The translations under genes and the position numbers were made by a program. Under the pieces are notes generated by a model that worked only from the letters and a program-made list of their open reading frames with translations, did not search any database and was not told where the DNA came from. This document shows positions 21,906 through 32,761 of a stretch of DNA of 64,000 nucleotides, piece after piece. This DNA comes from Zeus faber. Lineage: Eukaryota; Chordata; Actinopteri; Zeiformes; Zeidae. Position 1 is the first letter of the stretch, and every line of letters begins with the position of its first letter. The stretch lies in assembly GCA_960531495.1 (NCBI GenBank), contig OY482862.1, positions 3,636,035 through 3,700,034 on the forward strand. The letters run 5' to 3'.

Positions 21906-22335
21906 CTCCTTGTGTTTACTTCAAAATGGAAAAGTACTTTGTGTCACAGCTAACGCTTAGTGCTATCTGTTCACACAAACCCATCAAACAACCTTAAGCT
22001 AATACTCAATACTGATTGTGAGCCCTTTCATAGACACTTTCATGAGTCGCTGTTTGGGCAATTCATTCGAAAACTATGTTGTTCGTATTTTAGAAGCAAA
22101 ATATGTGTAGCTACTGCTTGTGCATACATGACTGTGTGCACCAAAGGTGGATAGAGTTCCCCAAAATAATGTACTGTTTAAAAATTGTTGTTTAAAAATA
22201 TAGTTTTCTACCAAATACCTTGAGGAAGAGTAAGAAAGTGCTGTGTCCGACAGTAAGTGACCGACTACTATTTTTCAGATTCTAATCTTGGGGCACGCAC
22301 AACCAATTCAGAGTTCACAGAAGTTGCTTTGTGAG
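21905..22335 (+). repeat. Dispersed repeat A, copy 1
   Basis: Ordered matches to 24105-24625: TTGTGTTTACTTCAAAATGG, TTAGTGCTATCTGTTC, CACAAACCCATCAAA, GAGTCGCTGTTT, TGTGCATACATGACTGTGTG, TACCTTGAGGAAGAG, AGAAAGTGCTGT, GGGCACGCACA. No coding content. The same-orientation pair brackets the hAT relic and the CT array. Confidence 0.75.
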
Positions 22336-22415
22336 TGGCCCCTGACGACTGAGTCGTTTCAAGGATTTGTTCGCTACAAACAAATCATTTGCAAGACTTT
22401 CATCACGAACAAGAA
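22290..22415 (+). repeat. Dispersed repeat C, copy 1
   Basis: GACGACTGAGTCGTTTCAAG, GATTTGTTCGCTACAAACAA and TTGCAAGACTTTCATCAC match 59030-59110 in order. Overlaps the end of repeat A and may belong to the same element. Confidence 0.5.
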
Positions 22416-22459
22416 ACAGGAAAGTTCTGCTCCTTGACGGTCAGGCGCAGGGACAGTAG

Positions 22460-23383
22460 ATGTAGACGATATTTTGTGGCCCCCTACTTGACATCAAAGT
22501 TTAGTGTTAGTGCGGCCTGCACGTTTTTCTCACATGCACCTTTTTGCCGGGTCATTGCCCTGGGCATTTTATATATTTTTTTATCACGTATGGGCTACCG
22601 TAGCTCAGGCTCGTGACAGCTTCCGGTGGTGTTCGTTGACAAGTTAGCAACGTTAGTCACGTGGTTGAAAAGTGATTCCGGAGTGACACCAAGTGGAAGG
22701 AAAATATATCCTGCCACCCAGTGCAAGGTACAGAGGACTTAGGAAATGGGCGGACTCAACAAGAGTAATCAGTGACCTCATAAAGACAGCCGAGTGTTGC
22801 AATAGGAAAGGAAAAAGAATTACATGGATGGCAAATAGCATGAGATGGGAGGCAAGAACAAAAGCCAAATGGTGGTTAGAACCTGAATATTATAAAGAAG
22901 AAGTTATAGATTATTATTACAAGAGAAATAAAAAGAAGGAAAAGGGAAAGATGTGTGCGATCGCAAAAGAAAACAAGTTTACCAAGAACAATTTAATCAA
23001 AGAGAGCAAGAAATTCAAAGATATAAAACATGAGACAATGCACTTGATGTTAAGAATTAAGACAGGTGCAGTAACATGGACATATGTGTGTGAAAAGCTC
23101 TTCACCACCATGAACTTTAATAAGTCAAAGTACAGGTCCAAATTTACTGATGAGCATCTTCAAGCCGTACTGAGGCTCTCAACCGCTTCCTCCCTCAAGC
23201 CAAATGTGGCTCAGCTGTGGAAGAGGAAGCGCTGCCAGGTTCTGAACTGTTATTAATAAAGATTGAGAAGATTGGATCAGTTGTACTTTTTTTGGAATCC
23301 TTGAAACCCTTTTTTTGTGCGGCCCAGCCTCACCCAGACTCTACCTCCAGCGGCCCCCAGGTAAGTTGAGTTTGAGACCCCTG
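22460..23383 (+). mobile_element. hAT relic, internally rearranged
   Basis: The left part (22468-22690) has GATATTTTGTGGCCCCC, TTTAGTGTTAGTGCGGCC and GTAGCTCAGGCTCGTGACAG, which I recognise as 5' noncoding hAT sequence common in fish. The right end finishes CCAGGTAAGTTGAGTTTGAG then ACCCCTG, a typical hAT inverted terminus. ATGTAGAC lies at 22460-22467 and again at 23384-23391, a possible 8-bp target duplication, although the outer left terminus is not visible. The centre is occupied by a 187-codon frame whose end is the hAT dimerisation domain. Confidence 0.7.
22693..23256 (+). pseudogene. 187-codon frame ending in a hAT C-terminal domain
   Basis: Residues about 131-187 (VCEKLFTTMNFNKSKYRSKF, TDEHLQAVLRLSTASSLKP, KRKRCQV) are the C-terminal dimerisation domain of GTF2IRD2-like hAT transposases. 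Residues about 13-110 (RKWADSTRVISDLIKTAECC, WLEPEYYKEEVIDYYYKRNK, then Lys-rich) match nothing I know. BED and catalytic domains are absent, so it cannot be a working transposase. The longest open frame in the window, with no interruption. AATAAA overlaps the stop at 23255-23260. An internally rearranged relic is the simplest view; a captured or domesticated frame is less likely. Confidence 0.6.
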
Positions 23384-23587
23384 ATGTAGACACTCGTAGA
23401 TGCACTGTCTATGAGTCCGTTTTCATAAAATTGGTTGTTTTGTTGACTTTTCAGTGTCTCCAGTTTGATTTGTTTTTAGATACAACATGAACCGGTAACG
23501 TACTCCTATGTATACAGGTTGTGGTATACCTGCTCTTTGTTGTGTACAGAAAATTAGATACAAGGCAAAGGGTCGCTGTAGTATTTT

Positions 23588-23590
<3 letters not shown>
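23384..23590. other. Unassigned sequence
   Basis: Nothing recognised between the hAT terminus and the CT array. Confidence 0.4.
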
Positions 23591-23821
<231 letters not shown>

Positions 23822-24104
23822 TTGCCATACAAGTTGAAAAAGAAACAGAAAATCACTTAACCACAAATTGAACCTGAGCTTTAATAATTACTTGTTGTTG
23901 TCAGCAGCACCGTGAGCCTGGACTTGCGGGAAGCTCCGCGGCTGGACAGAGTGACTTCTGAATGCAGCGTTGCCGGCAACACTGAAGATTCCGGAGTTTT
24001 CTTTTCAAATTCCCTAAACGCTGTTGTTCGTAATTCGCAGTTTGCAGTTTCCTGGGTTGCTTTGTTGATGATGAATGGAAGTCTAATTTTGGAGGACTCA
24101 TTTT
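23822..24104. other. Unassigned sequence
   Basis: No gene seen. Possibly the outer part of repeat A copy 2, which has no counterpart beside copy 1. Confidence 0.35.
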
Positions 24105-24625
24105 GTCGACGTCTCCTTGTGTTTACCGCTAAATGGAAAAGTGTTTTGTGTCATCTCAAACCTTAGTGCTATCTGTTCCCACAAACCCATCAAAACAACC
24201 GCCGCTTGTGTTCAATGCTGATCGTTAGTCATTTTAAGTGTAATCAGTGTTTTTAAAAAGAAAAATAACCAAAAGTCAAAGTCGGAAGAATACACATGAG
24301 ACGTGAGTCGCTGTTTTTGCAATTAAGTGAAACTATATGAATTGAAAACTGTTTACATAAATATATAGAAAACAATATGTTTTTGTAGCAAATTATTTGT
24401 AGCTATGTGCATACATGGTTGTGTGCACCAGAGGTGGGAAGAGTCCTCCAATATAATGTGCTGATACTTTAAAAAGTTGTTTTTCCAATACCTTGAGGAA
24501 GAGAAAGAAAGTGCTGTCTGCGACATTAACTTGGTTTGCGTCACACTAAGTAGCTGACCGACTTCTATTTTTCCTATTCCTATAATAGGGCACGCACAGC
24601 CAATTTCAAACTTAAAGGAAGTTGT
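24105..24625 (+). repeat. Dispersed repeat A, copy 2
   Basis: Second copy of the repeat at 21905-22335, same orientation, 2.2 kb away. It carries about 90 bp more in the middle (24225-24310). Divergence is moderate, so this is not a recent segmental duplication. Confidence 0.75.
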
Positions 24626-25149
24626 TTAAAGTCATCGATTGTGTTTTTAAAGGCAGGGGCCAAAAGGGGAAATGTAGACAGAAGCGAGGAGCAGGTGCTT
24701 ACATTCTTCAGTAAAAGTTCTATCCTGAAGGCAGAGAAAGAAATTACTTGGACAAATAGCTTCACTCAATTAAAAGTTCAAAGTATTCTTCATTATATCC
24801 AAGGACCTAGAGTAGTTCCAACATTGGAGATTTTTTTGTGCCTATTTTCCTTGTTGTTGAGGAAAAAAGGCAAAAAGAAGGAAAATAGATGGACACAGAC
24901 ACAGAAGTTAATTTCTGGTCACTGAGACAAAATCTCAAATAAACTGCTGTAGATCGTGAGTGTATTACCGGAAGTGTTTGCCCTCGACACGACAGCTGCA
25001 GCATTGTGCATTCAACATAACTTGCACACGGTGAAGTATAACCCAAAAAAAATGTACGGTTCAGTGCTGTACCATTCATACTTGGTTAGGTGGAGTTATG
25101 TGAAATGCGATGGCGAAAGCAAGTTCGGGATGAAAGATGTATTTTTCTA
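24626..25149. other. Unassigned sequence
   Basis: AT-leaning, no domain in any frame. Confidence 0.4.
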
Positions 25150-25538
25150 GCGCAAGCCCAATTCCTCAGCCTGGGCCCGGGTTCTGTGCTGGCGGCTGCG
25201 TCTTGTGCCTGCACCCGGGTGTTGGTTGTATGTATGTGCCTCTGGGGTGCGGGGTCTCCTCGTGCTCCCTGGGACTGGGTCATGCTCCTCGGGGCTGGGT
25301 GTGGGGGTTGCTCCACGGCCCTCTGGCTTCTCTGGGGTCCTGGGGGTCTTCTGTGGCCGCAGGGCAGGGTACCCGGGGATTTCCTTTAGCTGAGGGGTGT
25401 TCAGGGGGCTGTGGAGTTTGGGGGGGCTTCGGGGCCCCTTCCGCTGCTTGGAGGCGTTGCAACATAATACCAACCTACTACACCAGTACCAATGGGGATA
25501 AGTCATGTACACTCACTGGTGGACATTATACACACACA

Positions 25539-25579
<41 letters not shown>

Positions 25580-25990
25580 GTCTCAAGTGCACCCCAGCAC
25601 CCTCCTGGTTGCATTTCTCTCCTTGCCTCCCTCATTTGCTGCCATAGCTATGACAGGAAGAGGCCATGTGACCAGTTTCCCTGGACCTAATTCACTGTTT
25701 TTCAATACATGTTGTCGTCCAATGTTCATGATTTTGTGTAAATGTTGTTTGTTTCTATATTTATTTGTCTCACCGTGGTGATTCTCCCCTCTTGGAGTAG
25801 TGATCAGTTGTGTATAGACCCAAACATGATAAATAGTTCTCCAAAGGGGGGTTGGTGGTGGTTCTCCATAACCAAAAACTGCTCTTGTCAATTTACAGGT
25901 CGTCCACAGGACAGAGTTATTGCAGCAGTTCTTGATGATTTAAGAATGAATAAAGAGTTGCATTGCAGGTTGAGAACTTGAACTCCACTT
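25150..25990. repeat. GC-rich fish dispersed repeat with CA array
   Basis: A G/T-rich block (25190-25450: CTGGGACTGGGTCATGCTCC, GGGGATTTCCTTTAGCTGAG), then CACCAGTACCAATGGGGATA, ACTCACTGGTGGACATTATA, a CA array (25532-25577), and CTCCTGGTTGCATTTCTCTC to GGTGGTGGTTCTCC. I remember this order from other fish sequences, so it is probably a dispersed repeat. The 214-aa frame through it is not credible as a gene. Confidence 0.5.
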
Positions 25991-26075
25991 GCAGACTAAC
26001 GCTGTCCTGAATGCAATGGCATACAAATACTCTGTGTTGTATGCCCAGCATGCTGACAGCACAGGTTAAAAAAAA

Positions 26076-26077
26076 AA

Positions 26078-26126
<49 letters not shown>
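26076..26126. repeat. (TA)n repeat
   Basis: About 50 bp of TA following an A-rich run. Confidence 0.93.
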
Positions 26127-26127
<1 letters not shown>

Positions 26128-26824
26128 CACTGCCAACTGCTACAACCACTCCGGACTCCCTGCTCCCCTTAAGGAGGTCTCAGCAGTCACAGCAGTCATG
26201 TGTTGCTAAGCCTGCCTTGTGGACATCAGCTTGTAAATAATATTTTTCTTTCTTGATAATTTAATTTTTAACACTTAAAACTGGTGTTCTTATGTTTGAG
26301 AAGCAAATAGACTGGAGCTTTTATTTTAAGCTTAGAACTATTTGAAAGATTAGACATTTGTTCTAGCCATTGACCTTGAAGGAGTAATTCATGCAATTGT
26401 TGTCACTGGAACTGAGTTCGGAGGGTGAGAAGTACCAAATAATACTGAAACACTTCTTAATGGATATCATAGGTTTAATACAAGCTTGCAGGTTATTCAG
26501 TACAGCATGCACTTCACAGTGCATACAGTAGAGAAGAACAATGGTTTGAGGGATGGTCCCTTACTTATATTGCCCACTGACGCAGGTGTGATGACATGTT
26601 CATCCTGTTTTCTAATAAAACGTTGTTATTCAGGTTCTGTAGTAGTGCTTCTGTGTTTCATTTAATTTTTTGTCCCCTCTGTTTGCACAAGGCATTTCCT
26701 TTTCTTAGTCACCGGGACACTACCTTTTCTGACCTTAGCCGTTGTAATACCGTTTTCACACCTAAATATGCAGGTTTTTTTAAACCCGGGTCAACCAGCT
26801 AAAAGTAATTTAGCGATTGACACC
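26127..26824. other. Unassigned sequence
   Basis: No gene. CACTTCACAGTGCATACAG and AATAAAACG near 26617 are unremarkable. AACCCGGGTCAACC at 26784-26797 resembles phrases in repeat B. Confidence 0.4.
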
Positions 26825-27130
26825 TGTGGTGTGGTGTGTGTATGGGATGGTTTGAGCAGCCACACCTCACCTGGAACTAGGTGATTGGGTCAGGGTGGCT
26901 GCATACCAGTTGCTCATTGGTTGGGCTAATGAGCAGCAGGTGAAAACCCCCATCCAACACAAACTCTCCGGAGAGGAACCCTGTCATGACATGTTCCATC
27001 TGCTACTGGCTAATTCCATCTAGCCTCCTCTCTACAATAAACTGATGTCTACAACCCATTGTTGTCTGTGTCTCTGTGCGGGAGGGCCCTGAAAACATCA
27101 CTTGGGTAGCGTGTGGTAGGAGGAAATGCC
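26825..27130 (+). mobile_element. LTR family F, copy 3 (fossil, longest)
   Basis: Begins TGTGGTGTGGTGTGTGTATG. Includes CACCTCACCTGGAACTAGG, TCTCTACAATAAACTGATGT, GTCTGTGTCTCTGTGCGGG, and closes in GTGTGGTAGGAGGAAATGCC. AATAAA then a GT-rich region fits an LTR. Related pieces lie at 9600-9735 and 11798-12020. No internal region and no clear target duplication. Ends directly against repeat B copy 2. Confidence 0.65.
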
Positions 27131-27690
27131 ACTGCCAGGAGAAATGACGTTTTTTTCACGTCACGTTCAACGTCACGAACACACCGGGAAAGGGGCGTGT
27201 CATGGTTCCAGTGTGATTGGGAATAAAACAGTAGAGAAGACAGCAACTTACAAACAACGATATACAACTGTAAAACTTGAGTACAAATATTTTGAGCCGT
27301 TCAAAAGAATCGGTTCGTTCATGAACAACCCAACACTACAGTAGAAGCAGCATTGGTTACCATCAGCATGGAGTATCTATGCTGCACTGGTCCTTTGGTG
27401 TTGGGGAGCGGGGTACCGCGGGGAGCATGGTTGGTTCTCTACTGTGCTCCCCACAGTGCGATTTGTGGAAAAACGTCAATAAGAATTTCAACGTGCATGG
27501 CATCGTGCAGGTAAAGGAGCCAAATTAAGCAGGTCGACCTGGGTGTCCTATTCACATCAGGGCCGATCAGAGGTGGAGCCGATTAAAATCTGTTTGCTGG
27601 GTGATTTAACCCTGGACTGAGACCCCATTTTTTCCTTTCCCACTGATGACAATTACTGGACCTGGAGCTGTTACCGGGTTTTTGGTGCAG
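27131..27690 (-). repeat. Dispersed repeat B, copy 2
   Basis: Reverse-complement partner of 19080-19690. One half is 27140-27325 (GTGTGATTGGGAATAAAAC, GAGCCGTTCAAAAGAATCGG), the other 27590-27690 (TTAACCCTGGACTGAGACC, TTACCGGGTTTTTGGTGCAG). The 260 bp between them has no counterpart in copy 1. Confidence 0.7.
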
Positions 27691-27732
27691 CGGAAGTGTG
27701 GAACTTATGATCTTCTGAATACTTCCCCCATG

Positions 27733-30700
27733 ACTAGGGATGAAACGGTATACCGTTTTAAGTTATCCCGTCGTATCAAGCAACCACGGTTCTAAACAGT
27801 AAACCTTTCCTTGTAATACTGTGGCCACGGTATAAATTTACTTTGCAAAATTGACGATGTAAACTTTAATTCACCCTCACCTTGTGTTGCTGCTGTGCAG
27901 TTGCAGACAGCCAAATGTTGTAGTGATCCATCCAATAAGTTATTTCCCCAAGTGCCACATTCCGCCAACTGCTGGTCAACTGCTTACGCTAATAATTTAC
28001 AACAAAGTGCTGTACGTTACCTGTGGACACACGGGAGCAAATATAAATGAACATGGAGTAACACTGCGCTTGGGGAAATTTCTCATTGGATGGATTATTA
28101 CAACATTTGGCTGCTTGCTACGGCACAGTGGTAACATAAGGTGAGATGAATTAAAAGTATACATCTTCAATGTTGCAAATAAGTTGGATTTTGATATATA
28201 TACGTCGACAAGTGCCTTCCCATGCTACGCTGCACCAGTGGCTTTTCCATGTTGTAGCGCGATCGCGACACAAGGTTCTCGCCAAGGACGTGGGACAGGG
28301 GGTTTAGCAGGGTTGAAGCTCAGGCACGGTGAGTTTTATTTCACACAGTTTATACACACGCTCCAGTGCAGATCATACAAAAATAATTTTTATGGACGGG
28401 CCTTGACTGGGACTCCCTCACAGCGCTCCCGCACCATCCCCGCCATTCCCCTTCTGCAAGACAAGACAGACTAAGGAACCTTCCCAGCTTCTATGATTGG
28501 CCAGTCATTCAATTGGGCACAGCTGGCACTGAGGTTGGGAATGCAGTCTACCACGCTCACTTCCCCTCGCTTGACAGGGCCGACGACTCGACGACACCCC
28601 CTAGTCTGCCACACACCCCTACCGGCTGACTTAGGCCGGGGAGCCGTCAGGCCAACAAGAACCTCTTTACCTCCTTTTTTGACTTGGGTCTCGGGCTTGC
28701 CAGAATCGCAACAGTCTTATCTACTTGGGGCCCCACCAGCCCCCCACCCAAATTGTACCCCAGCTACCGTACCTCCTTCCACCCAACTGCACACTCTTTT
28801 GGGTTGGCGGTAAGCCCCGCCCGGCTCAGGCACCCGAGTCCTGCCCCCACCCGCTGCATGTGCCGCCCCAGCTATCGCTATAAATGATTACATTGTCTAA
28901 GTAGGCGGCAACATATGCTGTGTGTGGGCGCAGAACCTGGTTTATGAATCTCTGAAAGGTGACTCGGTCCCCGAAAAAGCCAAACGGAATGCGTAACAAA
29001 TTGGTACAACCCCTGTAGAGTGGAGAAAGACGATCTTTCCCTGGACTCTGGAGACAAGGGAATCTGCCAGTAGCCCTTGGTTAGATCAAGTGTCGTTAAA
29101 AATTGAGCCATGCCTAACCGGCTCTACATTGCTGTAAGGCGGCCACGTCTGCCGCCTGGCCCGGCGAGAGATGGTCATCTGTAGGGGCTGGGGTCTCATT
29201 GGTAGCTTTTGGAACCTGGGCCCAGCTTGTCTCTCCTGATCACCGAGGTGGTCAGCCAGACGGATGCCCTATCCCTCCATGTCTTTAAGAGGTTGAGGTG
29301 ATACACCTGAGTTGCCCCACGCCTGTCAGTACGCTCTACCTCACAATCCACCTCCCCGACTCGCCCTGTGACCACAAAGGGCCCTTGCCACCTGGCGAGT
29401 AATTTAGAGCTGGATTTTGGGATGAAGACTAGCACCCTGTCTACCGGTGAAAACTGTCTCAGTCACGTCCCCCTGTCATAGAGTGGCCGCTTGCCGTTTC
29501 CGGGCCTGGAGCAAATTCTCACGTAACAGGTGGCACAGCGTGTATAGTTTTGCTCGCTGGTCCAGAACATACTGAATTTCATTCTTACTGGTACTGGTGG
29601 TGGAACATGTATGTTCCATGTGGAACATACATGTTCCACATGGAAATGACCTGTAACAGCGCTTGTGCAACACTTTTTGCAGAAATATTGTGCAACAACA
29701 CTGCACTGCACAAAGCGATAGCCACATGCACTGCAGTCTAATGGCCCGTTGAGATGCTCAGTCTTTCTAACAGGACCTCCACTAAGGGAAGGAGTCCCCC
29801 AGTGGTCCTAGGGTCGGACGGAGGGGGGGGCCTCCAGTTGGTTCGCAGTCCTCAGCTAGGGTGACGGCCGTCTCCAGGGTGTCCGGCAGATGGCAGCTAA
29901 CCCAGCTGGCCGCCCGGGCTGGGATGCCCTCCAGGAACCAGTATAGGACCACTGCGTCGATGATATGGTCGGCCGTCCTCTCCCCTGGCTGCAACCATCG
30001 TCTGGATGCATCCTTCAGCTGCTGGGCGTAGCCGAAGGGCCAGCCGGCGCTGGTGTAGGACAGGCTGGCCGGCAGGCTGTGGCCCACCTGTTGCGCCTCC
30101 CCCGTAAGCAGCAGGAGCAGCCACAGGGCGGTCTCTTCTCCAGACCCCCATCCACCGCCGCCGATAGTTCAGCCGTGGCAAGGAAGGCCTTGGCGTCATC
30201 CTTGCTGGTCATCCAGTACAGCGCGACTGGGACTGGAGCATCCAGACACCGCAAGCTGGTGGGTGTTCCTGCAGCAGCTCCCGCAGCGCTTCGCGGTCCG
30301 CATCCTGCGTCCGCGCTATTGTATGGTGCGTCTGAGTCTGTTGCTGCAGGAGCATTGTCTGTGCCTCCTGCATCTGGGCCAGGTGGCTGACCAAGTTCTC
30401 TAGAGGGGACCGCTCCATCTTTTGAAATCGTCCTTGGAACGATCCTGCTGACTACGCCACTGCAGCGCGATCGCTACACAAGGTTCTTGCCAAGGACTCC
30501 CTCACAGCGCTCCCACACCATTCCACTTCTGCAAGACAAGACAGACATATAAGAAACCTTTCCAGCTGCAGTGATTGGCCAGTCATTCAATTGGCCATAG
30601 CTGGCACCGAGGCGGGGAGCGTCAGTCTACAACGTTGACTTCCCCTTGCCTCCCAGGGCCCGCTCAACCAGGCCCCCAAGTCTGCCACACATGTGTTTTT

Positions 30701-30843
30701 ATTTTTTAATGTATATTTTTTATTAATTGAATATACAGAAAACAAAGGGGGAAAAATGAAAAACGTGAACTACACGCAGTTAAATATACCGCAGTATTTT
30801 GGTAGATACTGTAGCGTACTGTGACTATATTGGTTTCAGCATA
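27733..30843. mobile_element. MITE-like host sequence split by a gypsy fossil
   Basis: Starts TAGGGATGAAACGGTATACC and contains CCACGGTATAAATTTAC. After the gypsy insert it continues at 30695 to TACCGCAGTATTTTGGTAGA and TATATTGGTTTCAGCATA near 30843. The two outer ends share an imperfect inverted TGAAAC-TATA pattern. I recall this GATGAAACGGTATACC start from a common fish repeat. The class is not certain, but the split by an LTR element with matching target sites is clear. Confidence 0.45.
28253..30689 (-). mobile_element. Gmr1-like Ty3/gypsy fossil with both LTRs
   Basis: Two LTRs at 28253-28613 and 30461-30689, both starting TGTGGCAGACT on the minus strand and ending in GCGATCGCGCTACA or TGCA. 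CATGT flanks the element at 28248-28252 and 30690-30694. Minus strand, 5' to 3': gag start (MERSPLENLVSHLAQMQ, 30418) with a DASRRWLQPGERTADHIIDA region near 30000; integrase C-terminal part (LLARWQGPFVVTGRVGEVD, about 29395); then RT (LTTLDLTKGYWQIPLS, about 29100). Integrase lying before RT is the Gmr1 order. The minus strand after the 5' LTR reads TGGCGTAGTCAGCAGG, a likely primer site. Broken in several places; moderately old from LTR divergence. Confidence 0.85.
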
Positions 30844-32397
30844 TACCGCGTTCCAAATTATTATGCAAATGATATTTTTCTCTGATTTTCCAAAGTAGTC
30901 GATGCAAATGACAGTCAGTATAATTTTCAAGTCATCAACCGTTAGGGTATAAATCAAATGTTATGAACAAACCCCCCAATTTTTTTTTTTAATAAAAAAC
31001 TCAAAATGCACTGTTCCATATTATTATGCACAACAGAGTTTCAAAACATTTTATAGGTTGTAAAGAACTGAAAATGGTAATTTGTTGAATGTGTACCATT
31101 AGGAGGTCATATTTACTGAAATCAAAAGCTATTTCAATCAAAAACATCTCAACAGGCCAAGTTAACATAGAACCCCTTCCTTGATATCACCTTCACAATT
31201 CTTGCATCCATTAAACTTTTTGGAGAGTATCTGCTTGAATTTCTTTGCTGGATGTCAGAGTAGCCTCCCAGAGCTGCTGTTTTGATGCAAGCTGCCTCCC
31301 ACCCTCATAGATCTTTTGCTTGACGATGCTCCAAAGGTTCTCAATAGGGTTGAGGTCAGGGGAGGATGGGAGCCACACCATGAGTTTCTCTTCTTTTATG
31401 CCCATAGCAGCCAATGACACAGAGGTATTCTTTGCAGCATGAGAAGGTGCATTGTCGTGCATGAAGATGATTTTGCTACAGAAGGCACGGTTCTTCTTTT
31501 TGTACCATGAAAGAAAGTGGTCAGTCAGAAGCTCTATATACACTTTGCAGAGGTCATTTTCACACCTTCAGGGACCCCAAAGGGCCCTACCAGCTCTCTC
31601 CCCATGATTCCGCCCAAAACATGACTCTGCCACCTCCTTGCTGACGTCGCAGCCTTGTTGGGACATGGTGGCCATCCACTAACCATCCACTACTCCATCC
31701 AACTGCACCATCCAGGGTTGCATGGCACTCATCAGTAAACAAGACTGTTTGAAAATGGGTCTGCATGTATTTCTGGGCCCACTGCAGCCGTTTCTGCTTG
31801 TGAGCATTGGTTTAGGGGGGGCCCAATAGTAGGTTTATGCACAACTGCAAGCCTCTGGAGGATCATACACCTTGAGCTTCGCAGGGCTCCAGAGGCACCA
31901 GCAGCTTCAAATACCTGTTTGCTGCTTTGTAATGGCATTTTAGCAGCTGCTCTCCTAATCCCATTAATTTGTCTGGCAGAAACCCTCCTCATTACGCCTT
32001 TAACTGCATGAAACCGTCTGTGCTCCGAATCAGCCACAAATCTCTTCACAGTACGATGATCCCGCTTAGGTTTTCGTGAAATATCTAATGTTTTCATACC
32101 TTGTCCAAGGCATTGCACTATTTGAGGCTTTTCGGCAGCAGAGAGATCCTTTTTCTTTCCCATATTGCTTGAAACCTGTGGCCTGCTTAATAATGTGGAA
32201 CGTCTTAATGTCCGTCTTAAGTAGTTTTCCTTGAATTGTGCTCACCTGGCAAACTAATTATCACAGGTGTCTGAGATTGATTTCAGTGATCCAAAGAGCC
32301 CTGAGACACAATACCATCCATGAATTTAATTGAAAAACAAAAAATGTAATGTTTATGACACTTAAATCCAATTTGCATAATAATTTGGAACGCAGTG
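30844..32397 (-). mobile_element. Tc1-like DNA transposon, DD37E type, nearly full length
   Basis: The ends carry inverted GCGTTCCAAATTATTATGCA motifs (30848-30867 and, inverted, 32373-32392) flanked by TA at 30842-30843 and 32398-32399. Looser inner copies at about 31012-31030 and 32183-32203 give two motifs per end, an IR/DR layout. The transposase reads leftwards from ATG at 32163: MGKKKDLSAAEKPQIVQ, HTH region KTLDISRKPKRDHRTVKRFV, first Asp in FTDECHATLD (about 31730), second in HDNAPSH, Glu in NPIENLW, with 37 residues between the last two, ending near KVISRKGFYVN. Frame changes fall near 31,735-31,770 and between 31,545 and 31,620. Copy inactive but recent-looking. Confidence 0.93.
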
Positions 32398-32399
32398 TA

Positions 32400-32756
32400 T
32401 GCAGCAGCTATTAAACAGAGCATTTTGTTTTCGTCAGGAATGTGAGTATTAGGTTACTTATTTGATGAGTATACAGAGCAGCAATTGCAGGCGTAGTTAA
32501 ATGCATACAGTAGCTGTTTCATCACAAATGCATTTCATATAGTGATTATTCTTCCACACATTCATATCTTTGAAACTTGACTTTATTTTGATATTACCGA
32601 GACCTCTATCGTCCGATCACATTTTGAACTTGAACTCCTCTACGTGTGTTTTTGTACTTGTATTCTGAGATGGATGTGAAATGGATGTCAACTATGAATC
32701 TGCTTTCCACTGTAGGCTCCTAATTGTTATGCGTCACCTTAATGGTATTGTACATG
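32400..32756. other. Unassigned sequence
   Basis: AT-rich unique sequence between the Tc1 element and the solo LTR. Its first 60 bp may continue the sequence interrupted by the Tc1. Confidence 0.4.
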
Positions 32757-32761
32757 TATAC

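Noticed and set aside
22460-23391. ATGTAGAC pair as proof of an intact hAT insertion
   Set aside because: The outer left terminus is not visible and GAC at the left belongs to a phrase I remember as internal to this hAT family, so the match may be partly coincidental. Kept only as a hint.
25137-25781. 214-aa frame, the longest listed on either strand
   Set aside because: It runs through a GC-rich repeat and a CA array; frames are open on both strands there because of composition, and no domain is present.
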